A stretch of DNA of 64,000 nucleotides from Sediminibacterium sp. FEMGT703S (GCA_002786355.1 PGCO01000001.1:1-64000), one strand, 5' to 3'; counted from the stretch's first letter, positions 30,129 to 39,239 are shown. The notes: generated by a model from the letters alone, not told the origin. Translations and numbers: made by a program.

Positions 30129-32534
30129 CTAATTTTCATTATTATTATGTATAATAATATTTTGTGTAGGTTTAGCAAAAGTAATTTTATTGGCACTAAA
30201 AACTTTATCTATATCTACAATCAGTTTACTCATAACATGTCCGGCATCTCCATATTTTCTAACCCAAAAGTAAATAGACAACTCCGCTGAAGCATTTACA
30301 ATTTGATTAAATTCAATCACGTATTTAGGATATTTGAGAATCTCATGATTTTCAAGAATTAATTTCTCAACAATATCATGTACTTGATTTAAGTCTACTC
30401 CTAAAACAATATCAAATTTCAATTCTAATCTTCTAAATCCTTTATCCTGTGTCCAGTTAATCAATTGCGCATTCATTAAATCTCCATTCGAAATAATTAA
30501 ATTGGCACCATCCCAAGTAGTAATTACACTGGTTCTAAATCCTATTGATTTCATTGTGCCAGATTTACCCATTACTTCTACAATATCCCCCACGTTCACT
30601 GGTTTTTCAAAAGCTAAAATTAAACCACTTACCAAATTATTAATCAAGGCTTGTAAGCCAAATCCAATACCCACACTGAGTGCGCCTAAAATGATAGTAA
30701 TTTTGTCTAGCGGAATTCCAGCAGCGGCAAATGCTAAAAACAACCCCATACCAATGATGGCTATTCTGATTAATAATATCCAACTACCTAAACCATTTAT
30801 CGATTTTTTATCGGGAGATTCGTTTGCATGATTCGGTTCTGAAGCAATAAAAGAAACAACCCTAGAAACAAAAAAAGAAATAAATATAATGACGATAAAA
30901 TTGGTAATCCCTCTAATACTAAAAGTGTATTCACCAATCGTTCTTTCTTCAAACATCCAATTAGAAATAGGTTCAGCCAATTGATTGTACAAATAAAAGT
31001 TTCTACTAACTAATACAAACCAACCTATAACTAGTAAAAAATAGAAGAATGAAGGTACTTTAGATCCAACTTTTTCAAAATTGATATAAAAAAGTTTTCT
31101 ATCGTGTGAATTATAAGTTTCAGTTGCAAAAAATAAGACATCATTTAATAATCTAACAGTCCATAGCAACAAAATGCCCGTCAAAACACCAAAATACCCA
31201 GATACCATAATTGATTTTGACAAATTATAGCTGCCATAAAAATTGAATCCAATAGATAAAATCTGCATACCCATTAAGAAATAAAGAAAGTACTTAATGT
31301 ACCTTTCTTTAAGCTCATGACTATGCTTATTCCAATTGAAAAGAAAATAGAATCCTGTGAGTAATCCTAAAAATGCTAATCCAACTAAAATGCCCCTTTC
31401 TGTATTAGAAGCTAGCAAAATCAAATTATCGGCAGCAACTAAAGTAAATAGCACTAAAATACAAAGCCAAAATTTCATCCAAAATTTAGTGATATAATTC
31501 CAGAAAACAACAGTTAATGAAATCCCTGGGATTAACCAAAACCATGAGTAAAATATAAAAGGGGGATCTAAAAAAACAAATTGAAATAATCCAAATACAA
31601 TAATCACAGCAGAAAGTAATGGATACTTAAAAATCAAATGACTTTCAACAATTTTCTGCTTAAGTGTTTTAATAAAATAAAAAAGTAAAAATACTAGTAG
31701 AAATAAGAAGAATATTTTTCCAATATTATCCTGGACATAAAATATAAATGCTAACTGTTCCTTTAAAAAAGAAAATTCCAAAACGTAACTAAATGGCAAA
31801 TCATTCATCCTCCATCCTGCTGTTTCAACAAACTCTTTGTTTAGACTATTTTTAAAAAGTATTTTACGTTGCTCTTGCAATTCATCATTCTCTAGGCTGA
31901 GTTGATTTTTTTGTACTACTAATCTATTCTTTAAATTATCTAGACTAATGATAGCTTTTTGCAGACTTGAATCAATAGGCTTCAATACAAGCATTACAGA
32001 TTTCAGTCTTAAAAAATATTGCGTTAACCCGATTGTATCCTTGGGGAAATTATATAAACTACTATCGCTCATTAAAGAATCCAAGCGATTCCTATTTGAA
32101 ATCAATTCATTAAGATATTGATCTAGCAGAATATTTTCCTGTTCTAGTTTGAATATCAGTTCCCTATTCAGTTTACTGGAAATAGATAAATTTCTTTGTG
32201 TTTGAGTAGGGCCAATGTAAAAATCAACCCCTTTTTGAACTATTGTATTCCAATCTTTAATCTGTTCAAGTTGAATTTTAATTCCGTTGCTGTCAACACC
32301 CTTTTTCAAAAAAGATTTTGCCCTTTGACCTATTTTAAGCAGCTCTTCTAGCACTTTCGCCCGTTTAATCTCAGCTCGATGTTGGTCTAGCTCAGATAAG
32401 CTATTTTCTAATTCTATCTTCTCTGCTTGTTTTATTTTTTCTATGAATTGTAAGCGAGAGGAATCAATGTCTTGGCCAAACACAGAAATACTAAAAAAAC
32501 AAAGAAAGAAAAATAAAAGAATTTTAGGGCTCAT
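30129..32534 (-). CDS. MscS-family mechanosensitive ion channel, large form
   Basis: The protein has 801 residues with a signal peptide (ending SVFGQ), a periplasmic coiled-coil region (about 25-260) and about ten membrane helices. The MscS pore and beta domain are at about 600-700: GIPLDKITIILGALSVGIGFGLQ, ALINNLVSGLILAFEKPVNVGDIVEV and a C-terminal alpha-beta part. Such MscK/YbiO-like channels release solutes on hypo-osmotic shock. It is cotranscribed with the PI-PLC-like gene. Confidence 0.9.
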   Translation of the reverse strand: MSPKILLFFFLCFFSISVFGQDIDSSRLQFIEKIKQAEKIELENSLSELDQHRAEIKRAKVLEELLKIGQRAKSFLKKGVDSNGIKIQLEQIKDWNTIVQKGVDFYIGPTQTQRNLSISSKLNRELIFKLEQENILLDQYLNELISNRNRLDSLMSDSSLYNFPKDTIGLTQYFLRLKSVMLVLKPIDSSLQKAIISLDNLKNRLVVQKNQLSLENDELQEQRKILFKNSLNKEFVETAGWRMNDLPFSYVLEFSFLKEQLAFIFYVQDNIGKIFFLFLLVFLLFYFIKTLKQKIVESHLIFKYPLLSAVIIVFGLFQFVFLDPPFIFYSWFWLIPGISLTVVFWNYITKFWMKFWLCILVLFTLVAADNLILLASNTERGILVGLAFLGLLTGFYFLFNWNKHSHELKERYIKYFLYFLMGMQILSIGFNFYGSYNLSKSIMVSGYFGVLTGILLLWTVRLLNDVLFFATETYNSHDRKLFYINFEKVGSKVPSFFYFLLVIGWFVLVSRNFYLYNQLAEPISNWMFEERTIGEYTFSIRGITNFIVIIFISFFVSRVVSFIASEPNHANESPDKKSINGLGSWILLIRIAIIGMGLFLAFAAAGIPLDKITIILGALSVGIGFGLQALINNLVSGLILAFEKPVNVGDIVEVMGKSGTMKSIGFRTSVITTWDGANLIISNGDLMNAQLINWTQDKGFRRLELKFDIVLGVDLNQVHDIVEKLILENHEILKYPKYVIEFNQIVNASAELSIYFWVRKYGDAGHVMSKLIVDIDKVFSANKITFAKPTQNIIIHNNNEN

Positions 32535-32594
32535 AAGCTTACTTATATTACCAATTTATTCATTATTTTGATTCTGACCATAAAACAACAGCAT

Positions 32595-34028
32595 ATGAGC
32601 AAATTTTTTAGTCTTTTTATTAGCCTATTGTTGGTTTATATTGGATTTGCACAAGACGCCAACTATTGGTCATCTGCATATGGTCCTGGTGGATTTTTTG
32701 TTCCGGGAGCAACAATAGCAAAAAATGGTGACAGTGGGGTTTTATTTTACAATCCAGCTTTACTAGCATTTAATACCAAAAATTCCTCCAATATAAGTGG
32801 GAGTGTTTATAATTTTAATGCATTGAATATAAAAGATGGAACAGGACAGGGATTAGACTTAAGACATCAGTATACGAATATCATGCCTGTAATAGCATCT
32901 AATACCATCTACTTAAAAGGTAAAAAACCGATTACATTGGCTTATGCCATCGTATATAATCCAATATTTCAATTTAATGCATCGCAAAGAAGAGACGAAC
33001 AAGTAAACGTACTCTCAGACAATTATAGTCCTGGCAAAGAATTTTATGTTGGCCAATATGTACATGGAAATAACATAAATGAAACTTCAGGCATCTTATC
33101 ATTTGGCAAAAGTTTAAATAAAAAATTAGCCATTGGCATAACCGGCATTTTTACTAAACGAAGACAATCATTTAGTCATAATATAACCTCCCGAGCATTA
33201 ATTAACGACAATTCAACTTTGTTTCAAAAGCTGGTTACTGTTTCTGAATATTATGTAACCAACAACTTAACTTTCAACCTTCAGTTTAAAGCTGGCCTCT
33301 CCTATAGTTTTAATGAAAAAAATCATTTAGGATTGATGATAAGTTTACCGAACATACACTTGCACGGCAAATCAGATATCTTGGCAGAGTATGCCATTAA
33401 TAACTTGAGAATTTCGGGTACTGAAATATTTTTATTGGGTAGCACAAGACAAACTAAATTAAACAGTATTTGGAAAAGACCGCTTAGTGTGGCGGCAGGC
33501 TATACCCACAATTATAAAGGGGGCGAAATCTATCTAGCATCTGAATTCTTTAATAGGGTCTTACCCTATAGCATTGTTCAACCTCGTGATGAGGCGTTTA
33601 TAAGACCAGATACTGGAACAAGTAATGTATTTAGTGCATCCCAACTTAGCTTTAAAGATGCTGGGAAATCATTACTCAATTTTTCAGTGGGAGTAAGTTT
33701 CCCACTAAAGAATGAAGTCAAAGGGTTTGTATCATTAAGAACCGATTTTAGTTATGCAGGAAGAGAACTGATTGATAATAACAATGGCTTTAGTGCTTCA
33801 TCTGCCAATTACGATTTATATCATTTTCAAGGAGGAGCAAATATTAAGAAAAGAAAGTTTAATTTAAAAGCAGGTCTATTGATAACCTATGGCACTAATC
33901 GATCACACGAGCAGTTGGTTAATTTTGATAATCCCAGAGAAGCCAACTTTCTAGAAGGCACCAAACAGAACGTAAGAGCAAGTAGATTTTCTGCCGGGTT
34001 AATGTTGGCTTACGTGCATAATTTTTAA
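32595..34028 (+). CDS. Outer-membrane beta-barrel protein (FadL/PorV-like architecture)
   Basis: The protein has 477 residues from ATG 32595 (signal peptide MSKFFSLFISLLLVYIGFAQ). Alternating aromatic beta-strands run throughout, with N-terminal GGFFVPGATIAKNGDSGVLFYNPALLAF, a plug-like motif reminiscent of OmpP1/FadL-type transporters, and a C-terminal strand ending LAYVHNF with the terminal phenylalanine expected for BAM-dependent barrels. Substrate unknown. It converges with and overlaps the lipoprotein gene at 34025 by four bases. Confidence 0.75.
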   Translation: MSKFFSLFISLLLVYIGFAQDANYWSSAYGPGGFFVPGATIAKNGDSGVLFYNPALLAFNTKNSSNISGSVYNFNALNIKDGTGQGLDLRHQYTNIMPVIASNTIYLKGKKPITLAYAIVYNPIFQFNASQRRDEQVNVLSDNYSPGKEFYVGQYVHGNNINETSGILSFGKSLNKKLAIGITGIFTKRRQSFSHNITSRALINDNSTLFQKLVTVSEYYVTNNLTFNLQFKAGLSYSFNEKNHLGLMISLPNIHLHGKSDILAEYAINNLRISGTEIFLLGSTRQTKLNSIWKRPLSVAAGYTHNYKGGEIYLASEFFNRVLPYSIVQPRDEAFIRPDTGTSNVFSASQLSFKDAGKSLLNFSVGVSFPLKNEVKGFVSLRTDFSYAGRELIDNNNGFSASSANYDLYHFQGGANIKKRKFNLKAGLLITYGTNRSHEQLVNFDNPREANFLEGTKQNVRASRFSAGLMLAYVHNF

Positions 34029-34843
34029 CGCATTTTCTTCCATAATGCTTGGGCCTTCAACCCAGTAGACTGTACATATTTTGAACGCAATAATTGGTAT
34101 TTAGAGAGTGTTGATTGCGCCTTATTATATATTGTACTATCTAACTCATTCGGTTGATATGATTTGGGCATAGCATAGGTAAAATAACCTTGATTACCAG
34201 CAAAAACAGGGATGGCAAAAAAGTTTCTTGGTACAATTTTTTTATTGACATCCGCTTGTTGCATTTTATTGGCTTCTACAAAGAAATCTACTGCATATGC
34301 AGGATAACCAAATAAATAGCCATAAGCCCTATTCCGATCCCATTTGGTTTCGTATTCAATCACAGACAGAACCACTGCTGGATTGGTATTAGGCGTAAAT
34401 CCCCATTGACCAAAAAAAGATTGATACTGTTTGATTTTATTGGCAAATGCATCTTTTCTAATTACATAAATTTCAAGATTGCGCATATTCTTTTCGGTTC
34501 GTTGAAAAGGCACCAATACAAATTCCCAAGTCTTATTACTTAAAGCTTGACAAACTGCCTGATATTGGTCAACCAATTGAATCAGGGAATCGTTTTGGGC
34601 TACTATTGCATCCCCATCTTGCATGCTTGAATCTTTTGCAATGGCATAGCGCAAAAATTTTACACTACTCATTGGCTTTATTGTATCTGCAAGCGTATAC
34701 AAGGCTTCATGATCTAGGGCATAAGCCAATAATGAGTCGGCTAGTGACTGATTGATTGTACGATTAGAAGTTGAAATATGTTTTGATGATGAACAGGCCA
34801 TTAAAAATAACACGGAACTAAAAACAAAAAATCTATATAACAT
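34025..34843 (-). CDS. Hypothetical lipoprotein
   Basis: The protein has 272 residues. The N-terminus MLYRFFVFSSVLFLMACSSS has a clear lipobox (LMAC, modified Cys at 17) and is followed by a polar Ser-rich linker. The rest is a soluble alpha-beta domain containing TEKNMRNLEIYVIRKDAF and YGYLFGYPAYAVDFFVEA, with no motif that I can assign. It is separate from the small gene upstream. Confidence 0.72.
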   Translation of the reverse strand: MLYRFFVFSSVLFLMACSSSKHISTSNRTINQSLADSLLAYALDHEALYTLADTIKPMSSVKFLRYAIAKDSSMQDGDAIVAQNDSLIQLVDQYQAVCQALSNKTWEFVLVPFQRTEKNMRNLEIYVIRKDAFANKIKQYQSFFGQWGFTPNTNPAVVLSVIEYETKWDRNRAYGYLFGYPAYAVDFFVEANKMQQADVNKKIVPRNFFAIPVFAGNQGYFTYAMPKSYQPNELDSTIYNKAQSTLSKYQLLRSKYVQSTGLKAQALWKKMR

Positions 34844-34862
34844 AATGCGTTGGTATTAAAAT

Positions 34863-35009
34863 CTATTTGACAATGACAAACTTAATTGTTGTTTCGGATA
34901 GTATGATGGGGTTGTGAATTTTGCAATGCTTTTTACATCCACACCCCATACAAGATATAAATATCAAGAGAATGGTTATTAAATACTTGTGTTTAATAGG
35001 GTATTTCAT
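34863..35009 (-). CDS. Small Cys/His-rich lipoprotein-like peptide, 48 residues
   Basis: A 48-codon reading frame starts at ATG 35009, whose first base is the last base of the MerC-like gene's TAA (TAATG overlap), implying translational coupling. The product is MKYPIKHKYLITILLIFISC, then MGCGCKKHCKIHNP and a short hydrophilic tail. The hydrophobic segment followed by Cys resembles a lipoprotein signal, and four more Cys/His residues lie directly after it, which suits metal binding. The function is unknown; its coupling to the MerC-like gene and the shared palindrome at 35447 suggest metal handling (inference). Confidence 0.55.
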   Translation of the reverse strand: MKYPIKHKYLITILLIFISCMGCGCKKHCKIHNPIILSETTIKFVIVK

Positions 35010-35416
35010 TAACTGCCTGATGATTTTGATTCACAAATGGTGCAATGCTTGCTTAACTTCCAATTATTAATATGCGCTACAATTACGGATATACCACCAA
35101 AAAGTTTTAGTGCCATTTCACCCGGTTCATCTGGCAAGAAATTGCCAAAAAATAACATCAGCATGCCTTGCAAAAAAATAAAGACCACGAACTTATTTCG
35201 ATGATATTTTCTATACCCATTGAGAATGGCCCAGCCACCAAAAAAAGCAGAAACAAGAATAGTAAAAGATTCAATCCAAATATTCTCAATAATATCAAAA
35301 TTAAATATTGGCAGCGTTGTAAAGAAAAGGGGTAACACTACACAATGAATGGCACAAAGTAATGAAGCGCTAATACTAATACTATCCCACTTTGATTTAT
35401 AATTAGACAATTCCAT
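35009..35416 (-). CDS. MerC-domain membrane protein
   Basis: The protein has 135 residues with four predicted membrane helices. The first helix carries ASLLCAIHCVVLPLF, the cysteine pair (CxxxC) characteristic of MerC-like proteins, and the C-terminus has KHCTICES, a second pair. MerC proteins import mercury in mer operons; here no merA or merR is present, so another metal such as zinc is more plausible (inference). It is divergent from the ABC operon across a 74-base region with a perfect palindrome. A -7 element TAGGTTTG (35430-35437, minus strand) lies just upstream. Confidence 0.8.
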   Translation of the reverse strand: MELSNYKSKWDSISISASLLCAIHCVVLPLFFTTLPIFNFDIIENIWIESFTILVSAFFGGWAILNGYRKYHRNKFVVFIFLQGMLMLFFGNFLPDEPGEMALKLFGGISVIVAHINNWKLSKHCTICESKSSGS

Positions 35417-35429
35417 ATTGATTTTTTTA

Positions 35430-35448
35430 CAAACCTACATTATTTTTG
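35430..35448. promoter_or_regulatory. Divergent -7 elements of the MerC-like and ABC operons
   Basis: The minus strand reads TAGGTTTG at 35430-35437 and the plus strand reads TATTTTTG at 35441-35448; both match TAnnTTTG. The plus-strand element runs into the palindrome at 35447. Clear -33 boxes are not visible for either side, which would fit promoters that depend on a regulator. Confidence 0.5.
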
Positions 35449-35461
35449 CAACTATGTTGCA
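35447..35461. promoter_or_regulatory. Palindromic operator TGCAAC-TAT-GTTGCA
   Basis: The 15-bp site TGCAACTATGTTGCA has perfect 6-bp arms. It is 30 bases from each of the divergent start codons (35416 minus, 35491 plus) and overlaps the TTTG of the plus-strand -7 element. A near-identical palindrome with the same placement precedes the alkaline phosphatase gene (39217-39235). The shape and position suit a dimeric repressor of the Fur/Zur kind, but the regulator is not in the window. Confidence 0.6.
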
Positions 35462-35490
35462 TTTATTTATTAATTTAGTAAAAAACTTAT

Positions 35491-36126
35491 ATGCTTTTAG
35501 CAGAAGACATACAATTTCAATATCCCAATACAAAAAAGCTTAGCTATCCAACGATACAATGTACAAGCCAAATACCCTTATTAATCACAGGAGAATCTGG
35601 TTGTGGCAAAACCACCTTGCTATCGATTCCTGGAGGGCTAATTACAAATTACAAAGGAAACGTAATGATTGATGGCACCAATCTATCCTCTCTAACCAAA
35701 ACAAAACTTGATCGATTCAGAGCAGATTACATTGGAATCATTCACCAAAAACCATTTTTTGTTTCCTCTCTAAATATGAAAGAAAATATTGCATTAGCTG
35801 CCTATTTTGGGAATGTTCAAGAGAAGAATACTGATGTCACAAAGCAATTGTTTGATCAATTAAAAGTAGAACATTTATTATTTAAAAAACCAACAGAACT
35901 AAGTAGTGGAGAGATTCAAAGATTCTCTATCATCCGAGCCATTTGCAAAAATGCAAAACTGGTATTAGCAGATGAACCTACTAGTAGTCTAGACAATCAA
36001 AATGCATTGCAAGTAATTCAATTACTCAATCAGTTATGCCTTGATAAAGGAATTGCTTTAATCATTGTTAGCCACGACACACGCCTTACTAAATCTTATA
36101 GTCACCAAATCAATTTGCTAAAATGA
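35491..36126 (+). CDS. ABC transporter ATP-binding protein, LolD/MacB type
   Basis: The protein has 211 residues. Walker A is GESGCGKTT, the Q-loop region is IIHQKPFFVSSLNMKENI, the signature is ELSSGEIQRFSI, and Walker B is LVLADEPTSSLDN, followed by the switch histidine in IIVSHDTR. This is the LolD/MacB/FtsE-like class that works with a four-helix FtsX-type permease. It overlaps the permease gene by four bases. See the operator at 35447. Confidence 0.92.
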   Translation: MLLAEDIQFQYPNTKKLSYPTIQCTSQIPLLITGESGCGKTTLLSIPGGLITNYKGNVMIDGTNLSSLTKTKLDRFRADYIGIIHQKPFFVSSLNMKENIALAAYFGNVQEKNTDVTKQLFDQLKVEHLLFKKPTELSSGEIQRFSIIRAICKNAKLVLADEPTSSLDNQNALQVIQLLNQLCLDKGIALIIVSHDTRLTKSYSHQINLLK

Positions 36127-37313
36127 TTGGAAAACTAATTTTGAATAATTGCTTACACAAACCATTAAACGCAGTATTAAGCATCATATTATTTACACTA
36201 GGTGTAGGCATCAGCAGTTTGATTATTCTAGTAGAGTTTCAACTCAAGCAAAAACTAAATTACGACTTAGTTGATATTGACATGATAGTTGGGGCAAAGG
36301 GCAGTCCATTGCAAATGGTATTGTCTACTATTTTTCAAGTAGATCATCCAACAGGAAATATCCCCGTGAAAGAGATTGAAAAATTATCCAGACATCCTTA
36401 CGTTGAAAAAACAATTCCAATAGCAATGGGTGACTATTACAAAGAATCAAAAATTGTAGGCACAACTATTGACTATTTAAAAAAATATCATGCTGAAGTA
36501 GAAAAAGGACGTATTAATCAACGGCCCTTTGAGATAGTGATCGGAAATAATATGGCCAATAGATATCAACTCAAAGTTGGGATGCATATCACGAGTAGTC
36601 ATGGCAACGCTTTAGACAAATCAGAAGAACATAAAGACCAACAATATTTAATCACAGGAATATTGAAGCCCTCAAATTCGGTAATCAATAATATTGCTAT
36701 CACATCCGTTGAAAGTATTTGGAATATTCACCATCATGAGAAAGACAACAAGCATGATGAAAAGGAAGAAAAACAGGTCACAGCTGCACTGATTAAGTTT
36801 AGAAGTCCAATGGGGGTTATGACCCTACCGAATTGGATCAATCAAAACACCAACTTACAGGCAGCAATACCGATTATTGAAATCAATAAGTTATTGGATA
36901 TAACAGGGCTGGGATTAAATACACTAAAATGGATTGCTTATTTGATTATTCTAGTTGCCTTAATCAGCATTTTCATTACGATGATTTCACGTCTTCAAGA
37001 GAGAAAGGTAGAAATAGCGTTAATGCGAAGTTTAGGTGCAAGCAAGCTTATCCTATTTACAATATGTATTACTGAAATACTTGTTTATTGTGCAATTGGC
37101 ATTATCCTAGGAATGCTGCTCAGTAGAATAAGTTTAACTTTTTTAAATGCAACACAAATATCGATACCAACTATTGAATTCGATAATTGGACCATTAAAC
37201 AAGATGAACTCACTGTAATCTTCAGCATTATTGGTTTATGCCTTTTATCGACCATCTTCCCCATTTTCAAAGTATATCAATTAAATATTGCAAAGACACT
37301 AAATGAAAACTAG
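36123..37313 (+). CDS. FtsX/MacB-type ABC permease
   Basis: The protein has 396 residues: one N-terminal membrane helix, a large extracytoplasmic domain (about 45-255) and three C-terminal helices, the FtsX-like layout. The external domain contains MIVGAKGSPLQMVLSTIFQVDHPTG-like text (DMIVGAKGSPLQMVL), typical of a permease group seen next to DUF3299 genes. A histidine-rich loop (HHHEKDNKHDEKEEK, about 205-219) could bind metal. It overlaps the next gene by 11 bases. The cargo is unknown; zinc-linked export or lipoprotein release are possibilities. Confidence 0.88.
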   Translation: MIGKLILNNCLHKPLNAVLSIILFTLGVGISSLIILVEFQLKQKLNYDLVDIDMIVGAKGSPLQMVLSTIFQVDHPTGNIPVKEIEKLSRHPYVEKTIPIAMGDYYKESKIVGTTIDYLKKYHAEVEKGRINQRPFEIVIGNNMANRYQLKVGMHITSSHGNALDKSEEHKDQQYLITGILKPSNSVINNIAITSVESIWNIHHHEKDNKHDEKEEKQVTAALIKFRSPMGVMTLPNWINQNTNLQAAIPIIEINKLLDITGLGLNTLKWIAYLIILVALISIFITMISRLQERKVEIALMRSLGASKLILFTICITEILVYCAIGIILGMLLSRISLTFLNATQISIPTIEFDNWTIKQDELTVIFSIIGLCLLSTIFPIFKVYQLNIAKTLNEN

Positions 37314-37755
37314 ACTTTACTATTTAGCATTATTATTATTGTTAAACAGCGCTCCAATTTATTCAGCTGAAGACTCCCCGATTGTAATTAATTGGCAGAT
37401 TTTACAAGCAGTAGAGTTTAAATCTAAATATGTAAAAGAGGTTAATTTTGAAATGCTTTTTCCTATTTTCACAAACCAATTGCTAAAACTAAATGGCCAA
37501 AAAGTAATCATATCGGGTTATTGTGTCCCTTTTGATAAGAATAATCGAAAAATTGCACTATCGGCAACTAATTATGCCTCTTGCTTTTTTTGTGGAAAAG
37601 CTGGCCCAGCCAGTGTAATGACAATCAATTTAAAAAATCCAACCAAATACAAATTAGATGCTTTCAAATTCTTTTCTGGTACACTCAAATTAAACGACTC
37701 CAATATCAATGAATTCTACTACATACTTGAAGATGCTATTGAATTAAAGAAGTGA
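37303..37755 (+). CDS. Exported DUF3299-like protein
   Basis: The protein has 150 residues with a signal peptide (MKTRLYYLALLLLLNSAPIYSAE). The core VINWQILQAVEF, LNGQKVIISGYCVPFD and ASCFFCGKAGP resembles DUF3299-type proteins that sit beside LolD/FtsX-like transporters; the assignment is from memory and not certain. CFFCG is a possible metal or redox site. It is the last gene of the three-gene ABC operon (11-base overlap) and converges with alkaline phosphatase, 8 bases away. Confidence 0.72.
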   Translation: MKTRLYYLALLLLLNSAPIYSAEDSPIVINWQILQAVEFKSKYVKEVNFEMLFPIFTNQLLKLNGQKVIISGYCVPFDKNNRKIALSATNYASCFFCGKAGPASVMTINLKNPTKYKLDAFKFFSGTLKLNDSNINEFYYILEDAIELKK

Positions 37756-37763
37756 GAATAGGT

Positions 37764-39179
37764 TTACTGTTTAATTGCTGTAGCGTATAACATGAAATCA
37801 TGCAAGTCTGTATTTTTTACAAAAGGAGGCAAAAGTTCGCTTCCTGGGCCGTACATACATAACTCTACATAATCTGCAGAATGATCCATTGAACCCCAGC
37901 CCACTGAAGTATAATTGGATTGTATTTGAGCTAATTTTTTAAAGGGTAATTTCCTTGCATTATACAATCCATCATCACTTAAAAATTCATAGTGTTTCAA
38001 CAGTTCTTCAGCTTCTGTTTTTTGCAATACAATTTTTTGTGCAAACGCTACCCTTTCAATCACTTTTGAAATACTATCAGACTTGCTAATTCCATTTAAA
38101 ATCCATTCATTGGTTTGCGCAAACGACTGAATAGCATCAAAATGCTGATTTGCTTTATCCCCATAAAATAAACCGGGATTGGCATTACCATGGTCAGTAG
38201 TAATGATTACTAAGGTTTCAGCATCGTTTTTAGCGAAGTCGATCGCCACTTTAATGGCTTCATCAAAAGCAATTTGATCATACAATAATCCACAAATATC
38301 GTTTGCATGTGCTGCCCAATCTACTTTTCCAGCTTCCACTTGTAAAACAAACCCTTTTCTATTTTTTTTCATATGCTGGATTGCTTTATGGGTCATTTCA
38401 GCTAAGGTTGGTATAGTTGTCATAAGCGATTTATCCTGAGTTTGATCCAACGAATAGGGCAACCCACCTGAATGAAATAGACCTAATAACGGTTTTATTT
38501 TATCCGAATTAGATCCCATTAATGCTGTACGATCTTGAACTATATCATATCCTTTAGCTTGGTATTGATTCAATAAATCGGTTTTATCTCTTCTACCAGT
38601 AGCTAAAAAGTTGTCTGCGCCACCACCCATCATACAATCAAATTGGAGTGGCAAATACTGTTGTGCAATTTCATCCATATCGCCACGCTTATTATTGTTT
38701 ACACAGAAACCTGCTGGTGTAGCATGTGCAACGGGTACAGTGGTTACACAACCAACAGACTTTCCAGAAGCCTTAAATTTTTGCAAAATGGGTTGATACA
38801 AAGCTCCGTTCTCACCTACGTTGATACTTCCATTTTTTACCCTAACACCTCCCCCCCACGCTGAACTTGCTGCTGCAGAATCAGTAACCATTGAACTGGC
38901 AGAAGCCGTATCCATTAAAGCCCTATTGACCAATTTTTGATCATACAAATTAAGCCAATGGCTTCTTCTTCCATACTTTCTCTGTAATAATAAATCTGCC
39001 ATATTCAAAGTACCCGTACTCATTCCATCGCTCACCATGAATATGATATTTTTGGCCATTTTAATTTGCTTACCAAACTGTCTAGCCATTTCAGACGATG
39101 CAGCTAATCCTTTATTGGAGAAAAAGGTGGATCCTGTAACAGCAATTAAACTATTTTGTAAAAAATGCCTTCTTTGCAT
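37764..39179 (-). CDS. Alkaline phosphatase, exported
   Basis: This alkaline phosphatase-family phosphomonoesterase has 471 residues. The N-terminus MQRRHFLQNSLIAVTG has the Arg-Arg-x-Phe-Leu pattern of a Tat signal, fitting export of a folded metalloprotein. The nucleophile is S101 in MVTDSAAASSAW; metal ligands occur in FMVSDGMS, VDWAAHAND, TTDHGNANPG and the C-terminal WGSMDHSAD. The gene has a palindrome at 39217-39235 over its -7 element, matching that of the ABC/MerC cassette with which it converges, so both may answer to one regulator. Confidence 0.9.
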   Translation of the reverse strand: MQRRHFLQNSLIAVTGSTFFSNKGLAASSEMARQFGKQIKMAKNIIFMVSDGMSTGTLNMADLLLQRKYGRRSHWLNLYDQKLVNRALMDTASASSMVTDSAAASSAWGGGVRVKNGSINVGENGALYQPILQKFKASGKSVGCVTTVPVAHATPAGFCVNNNKRGDMDEIAQQYLPLQFDCMMGGGADNFLATGRRDKTDLLNQYQAKGYDIVQDRTALMGSNSDKIKPLLGLFHSGGLPYSLDQTQDKSLMTTIPTLAEMTHKAIQHMKKNRKGFVLQVEAGKVDWAAHANDICGLLYDQIAFDEAIKVAIDFAKNDAETLVIITTDHGNANPGLFYGDKANQHFDAIQSFAQTNEWILNGISKSDSISKVIERVAFAQKIVLQKTEAEELLKHYEFLSDDGLYNARKLPFKKLAQIQSNYTSVGWGSMDHSADYVELCMYGPGSELLPPFVKNTDLHDFMLYATAIKQ

Positions 39180-39216
39180 AACAATTGTTTGATTGATTTA
39201 ATTTCGGCAGTAAATA

Positions 39217-39239
39217 TTTGCAACAATATTGCAAATTTA
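39217..39239 (-). promoter_or_regulatory. Palindrome over the -7 element of the alkaline phosphatase gene
   Basis: TTTGCAACAATATTGCAAA (39217-39235) has perfect 7-bp arms around a 5-base centre. On the minus strand TAAATTTG (39232-39239) is a TAnnTTTG -7 element whose TTTG forms the first half of the palindrome. The inner 15 bases follow TGCAAC-WAT-RTTGCA shared with the site at 35447. It ends 38 bases from the start codon at 39179. Confidence 0.55.

Noticed and set aside
35009..35416. Mercury-resistance operon
   Set aside because: MerC-like protein is present but merA, merR, merT and merP are not, and the neighbours point to another metal.
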